From contig JADJLP010000001.1 of assembly GCA_016710065.1 (NCBI GenBank), positions 1,488,001-1,552,000 of the forward strand: 64,000 nt of DNA, in the 5' to 3' direction. Origin of the DNA: Candidatus Ideonella esbjergensis (GTDB lineage: Bacteria > Pseudomonadota > Gammaproteobacteria > Burkholderiales > Burkholderiaceae_C). Numbering within the stretch: position 1 is the first letter of the stretch; each line of letters begins with the position of its first letter. The notes below the pieces were generated by a model. It saw nothing but the letters and a program-made list of their open reading frames with translations, had not been told where the DNA came from and ran no database searches. The translations under genes and the position numbers were made by a program. This document shows, one piece after another, positions 44,838 through 53,483 of this stretch.

Positions 44838-44866
44838 AAGCCGCCTCCGGGCGGCTTTGTTGTTTG
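44838..44866 (+). terminator. Intrinsic terminator after rplS
   Basis: GCCGCC (44840-44845), loop TCCG, GGCGGC (44850-44855), then TTTGTTGTTTG. It ends the rpsP operon 75 bases after the rplS stop and directly precedes the structured RNA candidate. Confidence 0.85.
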
Positions 44867-45016
44867 TGCGCCCAGCATGGGCGCAGTCTTGGAGGTGCAA
44901 GTCCTCCCGCGAACTGGCCACAGTGCGCGAAATAAAGCGCGATTGCGTGAGGGTGCGATCCCATAAGCCGGGCGGCGTGGGAGGGGCCCGATCGACGATG
45001 ATGGGCCTCTATCCCG
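44867..45016 (+). ncRNA. Structured RNA candidate, HEARO/omega-RNA-like, no IscB gene
   Basis: A 150-base stem-rich element in the gap between the rplS terminator and the Nudix gene. Seen directly: TGCGCCC-AGCAT-GGGCGCA (44867-44885); GGAGG-TGCAAGT-CCTCC (44891-44907); ACTG-GCCA-CAGT (44913-44924); an unpaired GAAATAAAGCGCGATT (44929-44944); GGG-TGCGAT-CCC (44951-44962); then a long bulged hairpin GGGAGGGGCCC (44980-44990) with GGGCCTCTATCCC (45003-45015). The GGTGCAAGTCC hairpin, GCCAC box, AATAA/GCGC stretch and second GGGTGnnATCCC hairpin in this order recall HEARO RNAs, the omega-RNA guides of IscB nucleases. A remnant of a group II intron domain I is the alternative. No nuclease, transposase or reverse transcriptase gene lies within 15 kb on either side. 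The family call is from memory of motifs, not from a model search. Confidence 0.5.
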
Positions 45017-45036
45017 ATCTGATTTAGGCTCACGCC

Positions 45037-45735
45037 ATGTCCCGCCCCCTCATTCGCGACCCCCGGGCCTTTCCGGTGACTGGCACCGACGCCCATCTGC
45101 CGCCTGTGTCGGCCGAGCGCCTCTCGGCCGCCTGGCTGCGCGAGCGCATCGCCAGTGCCCACGAGCGTGGCGCTGCCATCGAAGGCGATGGTGGGCGGGC
45201 CGACTATTTTCCAGAACGTACACCTGCGGCGGCCTCGGTGCTGGTGCCACTGGTGCCAAGGGCTTCGGGCCTGCACGTGCTGCTCACTCGGCGCACGGCG
45301 CACCTGCGCGACCACGCCGGGCAGATCAGCTTTCCTGGTGGTAAGGCCGAGCCCGAGGATGCCAACGCCGTGGCCACGGCCTTGCGCGAGGCCTGCGAAG
45401 AGGTGGGCCTGGCACCAGAGCTGGTGGACGTGCTGGGCACGCTGCCCACCTACACCACGGTGACGCGCTTTGTGGTCACGCCCGTGGTGGGCCTGCTGCG
45501 TCCCGACTACACGCTGATCCTGGATGCCCACGAGGTGGCCGAAGCTTTCGAGGTGCCCCTGTCCTTCCTGATGACCCCGGCCAACCACCAGCGCCACGAG
45601 TTCGACATGGGCGGTGCCACGCGCCAGTTTCTGTCCATGCCCTGGGGGGCCGAACCGGGCAGCGGTGACGCGTACTTCATCTGGGGCGCCACGGCCGCCA
45701 TGTTGCGCAATCTCTACCACCTGCTGAGCGAGTGA
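45037..45735 (+). CDS. Nudix hydrolase, probable CoA pyrophosphatase
   Basis: 232 residues. Residues about 100-128 contain the CoA-pyrophosphatase form of the Nudix box: ISFPGGKAEPEDANAVATAL followed by REACEEVGL. The preceding HVLLTRRTAHLRDHAGQ is also typical of NudL, which splits CoA into phosphopantetheine and 3',5'-ADP. Intact and monocistronic; the structured RNA candidate ends about 20 bases upstream, so it may form part of this gene's leader. Confidence 0.88.
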   Translation: MSRPLIRDPRAFPVTGTDAHLPPVSAERLSAAWLRERIASAHERGAAIEGDGGRADYFPERTPAAASVLVPLVPRASGLHVLLTRRTAHLRDHAGQISFPGGKAEPEDANAVATALREACEEVGLAPELVDVLGTLPTYTTVTRFVVTPVVGLLRPDYTLILDAHEVAEAFEVPLSFLMTPANHQRHEFDMGGATRQFLSMPWGAEPGSGDAYFIWGATAAMLRNLYHLLSE

Positions 45736-45781
45736 ACAAGATTGCGCCGGTGCGGGCGGTGCGTCGGTATCATGGCCGGCG

Positions 45782-46774
45782 ATGAGCTTCTTTGCTGTTC
45801 TCTTCGCGCTGCTGCTGGAGCAGATCAAACCCCTGCCGCGTGACAACTGGGTGCACGACACGCTGGCCGACTGGGTGGGCTGGACTGGGCGCAACTTCGA
45901 TGCCGGTCGTCCGCACCATGCGCGAGTGGTGTGGATCGTCACCGTCATCGTGCCGGCGTTGCTGGCCTGGGCTGTGCACTTCGTGCTGGTCCACTACGTC
46001 AGTGTGCTGCTGGCGCTGGCCTTCGATGTGGCCGTCATCTACCTCACACTGGGTTTCCGCCAGTTCAGTCATTACTTCACCGACATCCGCGAGGCGCTTG
46101 AGCGTGGTGAGGAAGACCGGGCGCGCCAGTTGCTGGCCGAGTGGCGCCACCTCGACGCCAGCGAATTGCCTCGCACCGAGTTGCTGCGGCATGTGATCGA
46201 GCATTCGCTGTTGGCTGCGCACCGCCATGTGTTTGGCGTGTTCTTTTGCTACGTGGTGCTGGCCGCGCTGGGCCTGGGGCCGGCGGGGGCCATTCTCTAT
46301 CGCATGGCCGAGTTCGCCAGCCGCTACTGGGCCTTCAAGAGCCGCACCCTGGGGGTGGTGATGAATGACCAGCTGGCCGATCTGTCGCGCAGAGCCTTCG
46401 GCCTGATCGACCGAGTGCCTGCACGACTCACGGCTTTTGGCTTTGCCGTGGTGGGCAACTTTGAAGAGGCCGTGGCTGGCTGGCGCCGCGACGCCTCGCT
46501 GTGGAAGCATGCGAACGAAGGCATCATCCTGGCCGCCGCCGCTGGCGCGGTGGGCGTGCAAATGGGCGGCGGCGCGGCACCGGGTGTCACGCCCGACCGC
46601 TCCAAGACCTTTGCCAGCGGTGGCGAGGCAGAAGCGGCCGAGGCCACGGGCTCCACGCCCGGCCTGCCGCCTCAACTTGGCCACCTGGGCAGTGTAGTGG
46701 GCCTGGTGTGGCGCTCGGTGGTGTTGTGGATGCTGCTGCTGGCGCTGCTGAAGCTGGCCAATTTGCTGGGTTAA
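45782..46774 (+). CDS. CobD/CbiB family membrane protein
   Basis: 330 residues with several membrane helices. Opening MSFFAVLFALLLEQIKPLPR and FRQFSHYFTDIREALERGEE match the betaproteobacterial CobD/CbiB-like group related to adenosylcobinamide-phosphate synthase. No other cobalamin gene is near. An AmpE-like role, as in other distant members of this clan, is also possible. A glycine-rich and acidic patch (GGGAAPG, then EAEAAEATG) lies before the last helix. Converges with rsgA, ten bases apart. Confidence 0.78.
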   Translation: MSFFAVLFALLLEQIKPLPRDNWVHDTLADWVGWTGRNFDAGRPHHARVVWIVTVIVPALLAWAVHFVLVHYVSVLLALAFDVAVIYLTLGFRQFSHYFTDIREALERGEEDRARQLLAEWRHLDASELPRTELLRHVIEHSLLAAHRHVFGVFFCYVVLAALGLGPAGAILYRMAEFASRYWAFKSRTLGVVMNDQLADLSRRAFGLIDRVPARLTAFGFAVVGNFEEAVAGWRRDASLWKHANEGIILAAAAGAVGVQMGGGAAPGVTPDRSKTFASGGEAEAAEATGSTPGLPPQLGHLGSVVGLVWRSVVLWMLLLALLKLANLLG

Positions 46775-46784
46775 GCGGCAGGGC

Positions 46785-47714
46785 TCAACCTTTGCGTTGG
46801 CCCGCCTCCAGTTCATCCCACAGACCTTCGTAGAGGCGATAACGCGAGGAATTGATCTCACCCCGTTCCAAGGCCGCACGCACACCGCAGCCTGGTTCGT
46901 GCCGGTGGCTGCAGTTGTAGAAGCGGCAATCGCCCAGGTGGGCGTGCAGGTCGGGCATCAGGTCGGCCAGGCGTTGCGGCGTGATGTGCATCAGGCCGAA
47001 CTCCTGAAAACCCGGTGAATCCAGCAACGCGGCACCGCTGCCGTTGGTGGCACGCGCCACGCTGTCCAGCCAGTACCAACTGGTGGTGGTGGTGGTGTGT
47101 TTACCCGAGTTGAGTGCTAGCGAAATCTCCTGTGTCTCGGCCAGTGCCTGCGGCACCATCAGGTTGATCAACGTGCTCTTGCCCATGCCGCTGGCGCCCA
47201 GCACCAACGTGGCCCGGCCCGCTAGGTGGGGTGTGAGCAACTCACGGGCGGCATCGGGCGCGGTCTTGAGGGCCGTTTCCAGCACGGGCAGCCCCATCGC
47301 CGTGTAAGGCCGCAGGCGCTCGCGGGCGGCTGTGGCGCAGGGCAGGTCGGTCTTGTTCAGCAACAGCAGGACCGGGATGCCTGCGTCCTCGGCGGCGATG
47401 AGCGCGCGCGTGAGCTGTGATTCGCTGAACACCGGTTCGCCCGCCAGCACCACCAGCAGCAAATCGATGTTGGCGGCGAAGGTCTTGAACCGCCATTCGT
47501 CCTGGCGCATCAGCACATTGCGGCGTGGCTCCAGGGCCTCGATCACGCCTTCGTCACCGGCGATCTGCCAGCGCACCTTGTCGCCCACAACGCACTGGCT
47601 CTTCTTGCCGCGTGGGTGGGCGATCAAACGCCGGCCCTCGGGCGTTTCGATCACCACATGGCGACCGTGGGCGCCCACCACCAGGGCCAGGTCCAGCGCT
47701 TGGTGCGCCGCCAT
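46785..47714 (-). CDS. rsgA: Ribosome small subunit-dependent GTPase RsgA
   Basis: 309 residues. Circularly permuted GTPase that checks late 30S maturation. N-terminal OB fold (HVVIETPEGRRLIAHPRGKK), then LLLNKTDLP (G4) preceding the P-loop LGASGMGKSTLINLM (G1) and LDSPGFQEFGL (G3), and a C-terminal zinc site CRFYNCSHRHEPGCGV. Its ATG overlaps the end of the upstream M48 protease gene, so the two are co-expressed. Confidence 0.95.
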   Translation of the reverse strand: MAAHQALDLALVVGAHGRHVVIETPEGRRLIAHPRGKKSQCVVGDKVRWQIAGDEGVIEALEPRRNVLMRQDEWRFKTFAANIDLLLVVLAGEPVFSESQLTRALIAAEDAGIPVLLLLNKTDLPCATAARERLRPYTAMGLPVLETALKTAPDAARELLTPHLAGRATLVLGASGMGKSTLINLMVPQALAETQEISLALNSGKHTTTTTSWYWLDSVARATNGSGAALLDSPGFQEFGLMHITPQRLADLMPDLHAHLGDCRFYNCSHRHEPGCGVRAALERGEINSSRYRLYEGLWDELEAGQRKG

Positions 47715-48994
47715 CAGCGGGGCAGCGCCGCCAGCCGCTCGGAGGCAGGCGGGTGCGAGTAGTAGAAGCGCACGTACAGCGGGTCGGGGGTGAGGGTGGA
47801 GGCGTTGTCCTCGTACAGCTTGAGCAGGGCTGAGGACAAGTCGATACCGTTGGTTTGGGCGCAGGCATAGGCATCGGCCTCGAACTCGGCCTTGCGCGAA
47901 CTGCGGGCGATCAGCGGTGCAATGAAGAACATGAAGGGCGGCGAGGCCATCATGAACAGCAGCAGGGCCAGGGCGTGATTCGGGGCGGTGCCCGACAGAT
48001 GGGGTGTCACACCCAGCCCGAAGTAAAAGCCAGGCTGGTTGGCCAGCCAGCCCAGCAGCACCAGGCCCAGAAGGCTGAGCGCAAAGATCATCAGCATGCG
48101 GTGCAGCACATGCTTGTGGTGGAAGTGGCCCAGTTCATGGGCCAGCACAGCCTCCACCTCGGCGGGCAACAGGCGAGCCAGCAGAGTGTCGTAGAACACC
48201 ACGCGCTTGGACTTGCCCAGCCCAGCGAAGTAGGCATTGCCATGGGCCGAGCGCAGGCTGCCATCCATCACGAAGAAGCCCTTGGCCTGGAAGCCGCAGC
48301 GTTGCATCAGGGCCTGCACCCGGCCCGTCAGCGAGGCGTCCTCCAGCGGCTTGAACTTGTTGAAGATGGGGGCGATGAGGGTGGGGTAGACCACCTGCAT
48401 CAGCAGCATGAAGCCCGTCCAAAGCCCCCAGGCCCACAACCACCACCAGGGGCCCGTGGCGCCCATCACCCACAGCACAGCGGCCAGCAGCGGTGTGCCG
48501 ATGACCAGACCCACCAGGGTGCCCTTGACCAAGTCCACCACGAACAGCCTGGGCGTCATGCGGTTGAAACCGAACTGCTGTTCGATGTGGAAGCTGCGGT
48601 ACCACTCCAGCGGCAAATCCAGCAGCCCGCCGATGACGCTGAAAGCGCCGAACAGGGCCAACTGGTAGGCCAGATCGCCCCAGCCTGGCGCCACCAGGCC
48701 GTAGACCCAGGCGTTGAGCGCGTCCAGGCCGCCTAGCAAGGTCCAGCCCAGCAGCAGGGCGGTGCCCAGGGCCTCGCTGAGCAGGCCAAAGCGGGTCTTG
48801 GCCTGCGTGTAGTCGGCGGCGTGCTGGTGGGCTTCGGTGCTGATGGTGCTGGCAAAGGCGGCTGGCACGAAGGCCCGGTGCTGGTGCACGTGGCGCATCT
48901 GGCGCGTGGCCAGCCAGAACTTGACGGCCAGCGAGCCCACGAGGGCGAGGCAAAAGACCTGAGAAACGAGGCTGGCTTGAAGGCTCAAAGGCAT
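47714..48994 (-). CDS. M48 family STE24-type CAAX protease homologue
   Basis: 426 residues, seven or so membrane helices. Zinc motif HELGH in VEAVLAHELGHFHHKHVLHR, with the third ligand in SSRKAEFEADAYA. The N-terminal half and SFHIEQQFGFNRMTPRLFVVD match Ste24/CAAX prenyl protease 1 homologues. In bacteria without prenylated CAAX proteins the substrate is unknown. Start chosen at 48994 (MPLSLQASLVSQVF). Divergent from orn, with 55 bases between. Confidence 0.9.
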   Translation of the reverse strand: MPLSLQASLVSQVFCLALVGSLAVKFWLATRQMRHVHQHRAFVPAAFASTISTEAHQHAADYTQAKTRFGLLSEALGTALLLGWTLLGGLDALNAWVYGLVAPGWGDLAYQLALFGAFSVIGGLLDLPLEWYRSFHIEQQFGFNRMTPRLFVVDLVKGTLVGLVIGTPLLAAVLWVMGATGPWWWLWAWGLWTGFMLLMQVVYPTLIAPIFNKFKPLEDASLTGRVQALMQRCGFQAKGFFVMDGSLRSAHGNAYFAGLGKSKRVVFYDTLLARLLPAEVEAVLAHELGHFHHKHVLHRMLMIFALSLLGLVLLGWLANQPGFYFGLGVTPHLSGTAPNHALALLLFMMASPPFMFFIAPLIARSSRKAEFEADAYACAQTNGIDLSSALLKLYEDNASTLTPDPLYVRFYYSHPPASERLAALPR

Positions 48995-49049
48995 AGTGGG
49001 TGAGTGTATGTTGTCGGACAATGCCAGCAGACATTTGACGAGGAAGCCC

Positions 49050-49610
49050 ATGAGCGCAGCAGCACTGAGCAAGAACGACCAGAACCTGATCTGGATCGAC
49101 CTGGAAATGACGGGCTTGAAGCCCGAATCCGACCGCATCATCGAGATCGCCGTGGTGGTGACTGACCCGCAACTCACGGTGCGCATCGAAGGCCCGGTGT
49201 TTGCCATCCACCAGACCGACGCCGTGCTGGACGGCATGGACAACTGGAACAAGGGCACGCATGGCAAGAGCGGGCTGATCGACCGGGTCAAGGCCTCGGA
49301 GACCAGCGAGGCCGATGCCGAGGCCCGCGTGATCGAGTTTCTCTCGGCCTATGTGCCGGCCGGCAAGAGCCCCATGTGCGGCAACAGCATCTGCCAGGAC
49401 CGCCGTTTCCTGGCCAACTACATGCGCGGTCTGGAGGCATTCTTCCACTACCGCAACCTCGACGTGAGCACGCTGAAGGAACTGGCCCGGCGCTGGAAGC
49501 CATCGGCGATGGACGGCTTCAAGAAAGCCCAGGCACACACAGCGCTGGCCGACATCAACGAGTCTATCGACGAACTGGTGCACTACCGCACGCACTTGCT
49601 CAACGTCTGA
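49050..49610 (+). CDS. orn: Oligoribonuclease
   Basis: 186 residues from the ATG at 49050 after GAGGAA. DEDDh 3'-5' exonuclease that clears 2-5 nt RNAs and pGpG. LIWIDLEMTGLKPESDRIIE (first Asp-Glu), CGNSICQDRRFLANYM (second Asp region) and KKAQAHTALADINESIDELV (His and last Asp) give the full catalytic set. Confidence 0.96.
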   Translation: MSAAALSKNDQNLIWIDLEMTGLKPESDRIIEIAVVVTDPQLTVRIEGPVFAIHQTDAVLDGMDNWNKGTHGKSGLIDRVKASETSEADAEARVIEFLSAYVPAGKSPMCGNSICQDRRFLANYMRGLEAFFHYRNLDVSTLKELARRWKPSAMDGFKKAQAHTALADINESIDELVHYRTHLLNV

Positions 49611-49627
49611 TGGCCGGCTCCCACCCC

Positions 49628-49658
49628 TTGCAGTCGCCAGTAAGGCGCGGGATATCAT
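49628..49658 (+). promoter_or_regulatory. Weak promoter candidate for the liv operon
   Basis: TTGCAG (49628-49633) and TATCAT (49653-49658) with a 19-base spacer, ending 34 bases before the livK start. The spacer is long; treat as a candidate only. Confidence 0.3.
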
Positions 49659-49691
49659 CCCAACTTCACTTGATGTGGCAGGAGATCACCC

Positions 49692-50843
49692 TTGAATACC
49701 GTTCCCTACACCCTCAAAACCCTCACCATGGCATTGGCCCTGGCCGGTGCAGCTCAGGCGGCCGACATCAAGATTGGCGTGGCTGAGGCCCTGTCGGGCG
49801 GTGCAGCCCAGTACGGCCAAAGCATCCGCAACGGCTTCCAACTGGCGGCCGATGAAATCAACGCCGCTGGTGGCGTGAACGGCAACCAACTGGCCCTGGT
49901 GATCGAGGACGAACAGGGCAAGAAGGAAGAGGCGATCAACGCCTTCAAGAAGTTGATCTTCCAGGACAAGGTGCTGATGCTGTTTGGCCCCACGCTGTCC
50001 AACTCGGCCCAGGCTGCCGACCCGATCGCCCAGGCCGCCAAGGTGGTGGTGTTTGGAACCTCCAACACGGCCGACGGCATCACCTCCATCGGCGACCGCG
50101 TGTTCCGCAACTCGGTCACCGAGGCCGATGTGCTGCCGGTCACCATTGCCACCGTGGTCAAGAAGGCCAGCCTGAAGAAGGTGGCGGTGCTGTACGGCAA
50201 CGACGACGTCTTCACCAAGAGCGGCTACGACAACTTCAAGAAGGCGCTGGAAGCGCAGAAGGTCACGGTCACCACTACCGAGACCTTTGCCAAGGGCGAC
50301 GTGGACTTCAAGGCCCAGCTCACCAAGATCAAGGCCACCAACCCCGACGCCATCGTGCTCTCGGCCCTGCTGGCCGAAGGCGCGCCCATCATGGTGCAGG
50401 CCCGTCAACTGGGCCTGACCATGCCCTTCATTGGCGGCAACGGCATGAATTCGGTCAAGGTGTTCGACCTGGCCAAGGGCGCGGCCGACGGCCTGTGGAT
50501 AGGCAGCCCCTGGTCGATCGAGAACCAGGCCAAGGAAAACGCCGCCTTCATCGTGGCCTACACCCGCAAGTACAAGTCGGCGCCCGACCAGTTCGCCGCC
50601 CAGGCCTATGACGCGATGAACATCGCCACCGCTGCGCTCAAGAAAATCAAGCTCAGCGGCGACCTTGCCAAGGACCGCGACGCCCTGCACGCCGCGCTGC
50701 CCAGCGTGAAGTGGACCGGTGCCACCGGCGCCTTCGCCTTCCGCCGTGCCACTGACAAGGCCGGCAACCCGGCCGGCTACGACGCCCAGCAGACCGCCAT
50801 CGTCAGCGTGACCAAGAACGGCCGCTACGCGATCGAGAAGTAA
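49692..50843 (+). CDS. livK: Branched-chain amino acid-type ABC transporter substrate-binding protein
   Basis: 383 residues from a TTG start, supported by GGAG at 49681-49684 and by the signal peptide it produces (LKTLTMALALAGAAQAAD, cleavage after AQA). Type I periplasmic binding fold: IKIGVAEALSGGAAQYGQSI, then MLFGPTLSNSAQAADPIAQA. First gene of a complete liv-type operon. The ligand may be a branched-chain amino acid, but such proteins also bind amides, urea or aromatics. Confidence 0.9.
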   Translation: MNTVPYTLKTLTMALALAGAAQAADIKIGVAEALSGGAAQYGQSIRNGFQLAADEINAAGGVNGNQLALVIEDEQGKKEEAINAFKKLIFQDKVLMLFGPTLSNSAQAADPIAQAAKVVVFGTSNTADGITSIGDRVFRNSVTEADVLPVTIATVVKKASLKKVAVLYGNDDVFTKSGYDNFKKALEAQKVTVTTTETFAKGDVDFKAQLTKIKATNPDAIVLSALLAEGAPIMVQARQLGLTMPFIGGNGMNSVKVFDLAKGAADGLWIGSPWSIENQAKENAAFIVAYTRKYKSAPDQFAAQAYDAMNIATAALKKIKLSGDLAKDRDALHAALPSVKWTGATGAFAFRRATDKAGNPAGYDAQQTAIVSVTKNGRYAIEK

Positions 50844-50864
50844 GCCGCAGCACGCGCCAGCCCC

Positions 50865-50900
50865 GGCCCGCGGCATCACTGCTGCGGGCCTTTGTCTTTT
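50865..50900 (+). terminator. Intercistronic terminator/attenuator between livK and livH
   Basis: GGCCCGC (50865-50871) pairs with GCGGGCC (50884-50890), followed by TTTGTCTTTT. Partial read-through would give more binding protein than membrane components, a usual arrangement in such operons. Confidence 0.85.
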
Positions 50901-50927
50901 CACCCACACGCAACGTGACATTCCCCC

Positions 50928-51809
50928 GTGCTTGAACAGCAGCTTTTCAATGCGCTCTCGCTGGGCAGCGTCTATGCCCTGTTTGCGCTCGGCTTCACCC
51001 TGGTGTTCGGGGTGTTGGGCGTGGTCAACCTCTCGCATGGCGCAGTTTTCATGGTCGGTGCCTATGCCGCGCTGCAGGCCACCACGCATCTGGGCTTCGG
51101 CCTGTGGGCCGCGCTGGCCTTTGCCTTTGTGTTCTCGGGCTTGCTGGGCCTGCTGATCGACGTGCTGGTGCTGCGGCCGCTGCGCGCGCGCAATGCGCCG
51201 CACCTCATTCCCATGATCGCCACCATCGGGCTGGGCATCACGTTCAACAGCCTGGTGCAGGGCTTGTTCGGGCCTGAGAACCAGCGCTTCCCGGCCGAGG
51301 TGCTGCCGCAAGAGACGCTGCGCCTGATGGGGCTGCATGTGACCGCGCTGGAGCTGTCCATCATCGGCCTGGCCTTCGGCCTGATGACCGTACTGCTGCT
51401 GGTGATGCGCAAGACGCAGATGGGCCGCGCGCTTCGGGCCATTGCCGAGTCGCCCCGCGCGGCGGCGCTGCTGGGCATCAACGTGGGTGGGCTGTTCATG
51501 CTCACGTCGTTCATGGCGGCGGGGTTGGGCGGCATCGCGGGCGTGCTGATCGGCCTGTACTCGAACGCGCTGTTCCCGCTGATGGGCCAGCCCATCCTGC
51601 ATAAGGGCATCGCGGTGATCATCCTGGGCGGCATGGGCGACATCCGTGGCGCCATGCTGGCGGGCCTGTTCCTGGGCTTTGCCGAGGTGCTGTCGGTGGC
51701 CTACATCGGCTCCACCATGCGTGACGCGGTGGCCTTCGGCCTGCTGTTCCTGGTCTTGCTGGTGCGACCCAAGGGCCTGTTCGGCAGCGTGAACGAGCGC
51801 AAGGTATGA
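50928..51809 (+). CDS. livH: Branched-chain amino acid ABC transporter permease LivH
   Basis: 293 residues, GTG start. Polytopic permease with LEQQLFNALSLGSVYALFAL, VNLSHGAVFMVGAYAAL and the cytoplasmic coupling segment ALRAIAESPRAAALLGINVG, which contacts the ATPases. Between livK and livM. Confidence 0.95.
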   Translation: MLEQQLFNALSLGSVYALFALGFTLVFGVLGVVNLSHGAVFMVGAYAALQATTHLGFGLWAALAFAFVFSGLLGLLIDVLVLRPLRARNAPHLIPMIATIGLGITFNSLVQGLFGPENQRFPAEVLPQETLRLMGLHVTALELSIIGLAFGLMTVLLLVMRKTQMGRALRAIAESPRAAALLGINVGGLFMLTSFMAAGLGGIAGVLIGLYSNALFPLMGQPILHKGIAVIILGGMGDIRGAMLAGLFLGFAEVLSVAYIGSTMRDAVAFGLLFLVLLVRPKGLFGSVNERKV

Positions 51810-51819
51810 CGGTGCCGAG

Positions 51820-52692
51820 ATGATGGAAAGCTTCGATTCCTTCTGGGCCATCTACAGCAACCTGGTGCTCACGCTGGGCACCAACAGCCTGCTGGCCCTG
51901 TCGATCTACCTCACGCTCTCGTGCGGCCTGCTGGCCATGGCCAATGCGGCCTTCATGGGCATCGGTGCCTACACGGCTGCGCTGCTCACCATGAACGCGG
52001 GCGTTCCGTTTGGCGTGGCGCTGGCGGGTGGCATGGCGGCCCCGGCGCTGGTGGCCTTCGTCATCGGCAAGCCCACGTTGCGGCTCTCGGGCGTGTATCT
52101 GGCCATGGCCACGCTGGCCTTTGGCGAGGTGGTGCGCATCTTCGTGCTCAATACCGAAGACATCACCGGCGGTGCGCTGGGCCTGAACGGCATCCCGCAG
52201 TCCACGCAGTGGTGGCATGTGCTGGCGTCCGTGGGCTTGAGCCTGCTGGTGCTGTGGCGCTTGCGTGTCTCCAAGGTGGGCCGGGCCTTCGAGGCCATCA
52301 AGCTTGATGAAACGGCTGCTGGCCTGATGGGCATCGATGTGAACGTGCACAAGATGCTGGCCTTCGTGCTGGGCGCGGCGTTGGCCGGGCTGGCTGGGGC
52401 GCTCAATGCCCACCTCACCTTCTTCATCGGCCCCAACGAGTATGGCTTCGACCGTGGCGTGGAGGTGCTGACCATGACCATCCTGGGCGGCATCAACGGC
52501 CTGATGGGTCCGATCTCGGGCGCGGTCATCCTCACCTTGCTGCCCGAACTGTTGCGCGGCCTGAAAGACTTCCGCCTGGTGGTGAACGGCCTGATCCTGG
52601 TGGGCATCGTGCTGTTCCTGCCCCGTGGGCTCTGGGACCCGGCGCAGTTGCGCCGCTGGTTTGTGTGGAAGTTGAGGAGGAAGGCCGCATGA
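51820..52692 (+). CDS. livM: Branched-chain amino acid ABC transporter permease LivM
   Basis: 290 residues; two adjacent ATG codons (51820, 51823) could serve. Contains ALSIYLTLSCGLLAMANAAF, LRLSGVYLAMATLAFGEVVR and the coupling segment RAFEAIKLDETAAGLMGIDV. Stop overlaps the livG start by four bases. Confidence 0.95.
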   Translation: MMESFDSFWAIYSNLVLTLGTNSLLALSIYLTLSCGLLAMANAAFMGIGAYTAALLTMNAGVPFGVALAGGMAAPALVAFVIGKPTLRLSGVYLAMATLAFGEVVRIFVLNTEDITGGALGLNGIPQSTQWWHVLASVGLSLLVLWRLRVSKVGRAFEAIKLDETAAGLMGIDVNVHKMLAFVLGAALAGLAGALNAHLTFFIGPNEYGFDRGVEVLTMTILGGINGLMGPISGAVILTLLPELLRGLKDFRLVVNGLILVGIVLFLPRGLWDPAQLRRWFVWKLRRKAA

Positions 52693-53483
52693 GCTTGCTG
52701 AAACTCTCTTCGGTCTCGCGCCATTTCGGCGGCTTGAAGGTGCTGCAGGACGTGAGCTTCGAGGTGCCCCGTGGCGGCATCTTCGGCCTCATAGGCCCCA
52801 ACGGCGCGGGCAAGACCACGGTGGTCAACCTGGTCACCGGCTTGTTGCCGCCCAGCTCGGGCGACATCGCCTTCCAGGGCCAGAGCCTGCTGGGCCGCAC
52901 GCCGCACCAGATCACCACCGGCGGCATCGCACGCACCTTCCAGAACATCCGTGTGTTCAAGGACATGACCCTGCTGGAGAACGTGGTGGTGGGCATGCAC
53001 GCTCGACTGGATTACGGCACGTTCGACTTGCTGTTCGGCACGCCGGGCTACCGCGCCGCCGAGCATCGCGCCCGCGAGCGCGCACTTGAACTGCTGAGCT
53101 GGATGCGGCTGGACCACAAGGCCAAGGACATTGCCGACAACCTCTCCTACGGCGAGCAGCGCAAGCTGGAGCTGGCTCGCGCGCTGGCCACCGAGCCCCA
53201 ACTGCTGCTGCTGGACGAGCCCGTGGCCGGCATGAACAGCGCCGAGAAGACCGAGCTGATGGGCGAGATCCGCAACATCCAGGCGCGGGGCTACACCATC
53301 TTCATGATCGAACACGACATGCGTTTCGTGATGGGTCTGTGCGAGCAGATTGCAGTGCTGAACTTCGGCCGCATCATTGCCCAGGGTCGCTCCGAACATA
53401 TCCAGAACGACCCGCAGGTGATCGAGGCCTACCTGGGCCGCGAAGATGACGAAGCGGGCACTGTGGCGGAGGCGCAATCGTGA
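52689..53483 (+). CDS. livG: Branched-chain amino acid ABC transporter ATP-binding protein LivG
   Basis: 264 residues. Walker A GPNGAGKTTVVNLVTG, signature LSYGEQRKLELARALA, Walker B LLLLDEPVAGMN and the LivG-specific MIEHDMRFVMGLCEQIAVLN. GAGGAGG precedes the ATG inside livM. Followed by livF with a 4-nt overlap. Confidence 0.96.
   Translation: MSLLKLSSVSRHFGGLKVLQDVSFEVPRGGIFGLIGPNGAGKTTVVNLVTGLLPPSSGDIAFQGQSLLGRTPHQITTGGIARTFQNIRVFKDMTLLENVVVGMHARLDYGTFDLLFGTPGYRAAEHRARERALELLSWMRLDHKAKDIADNLSYGEQRKLELARALATEPQLLLLDEPVAGMNSAEKTELMGEIRNIQARGYTIFMIEHDMRFVMGLCEQIAVLNFGRIIAQGRSEHIQNDPQVIEAYLGREDDEAGTVAEAQS

Noticed and set aside
44880..44965. Possible tRNA gene, because of GGTGCAAGTCC
   Set aside because: No acceptor stem, anticodon arm or GTTCNANNC T-loop can be placed; the stems fit a different RNA.
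49686..51851. Long open frame on the - strand (about 721 codons) under livK and livH
   Set aside because: Antisense shadow of two recognised transporter genes; no ribosome site or domain.
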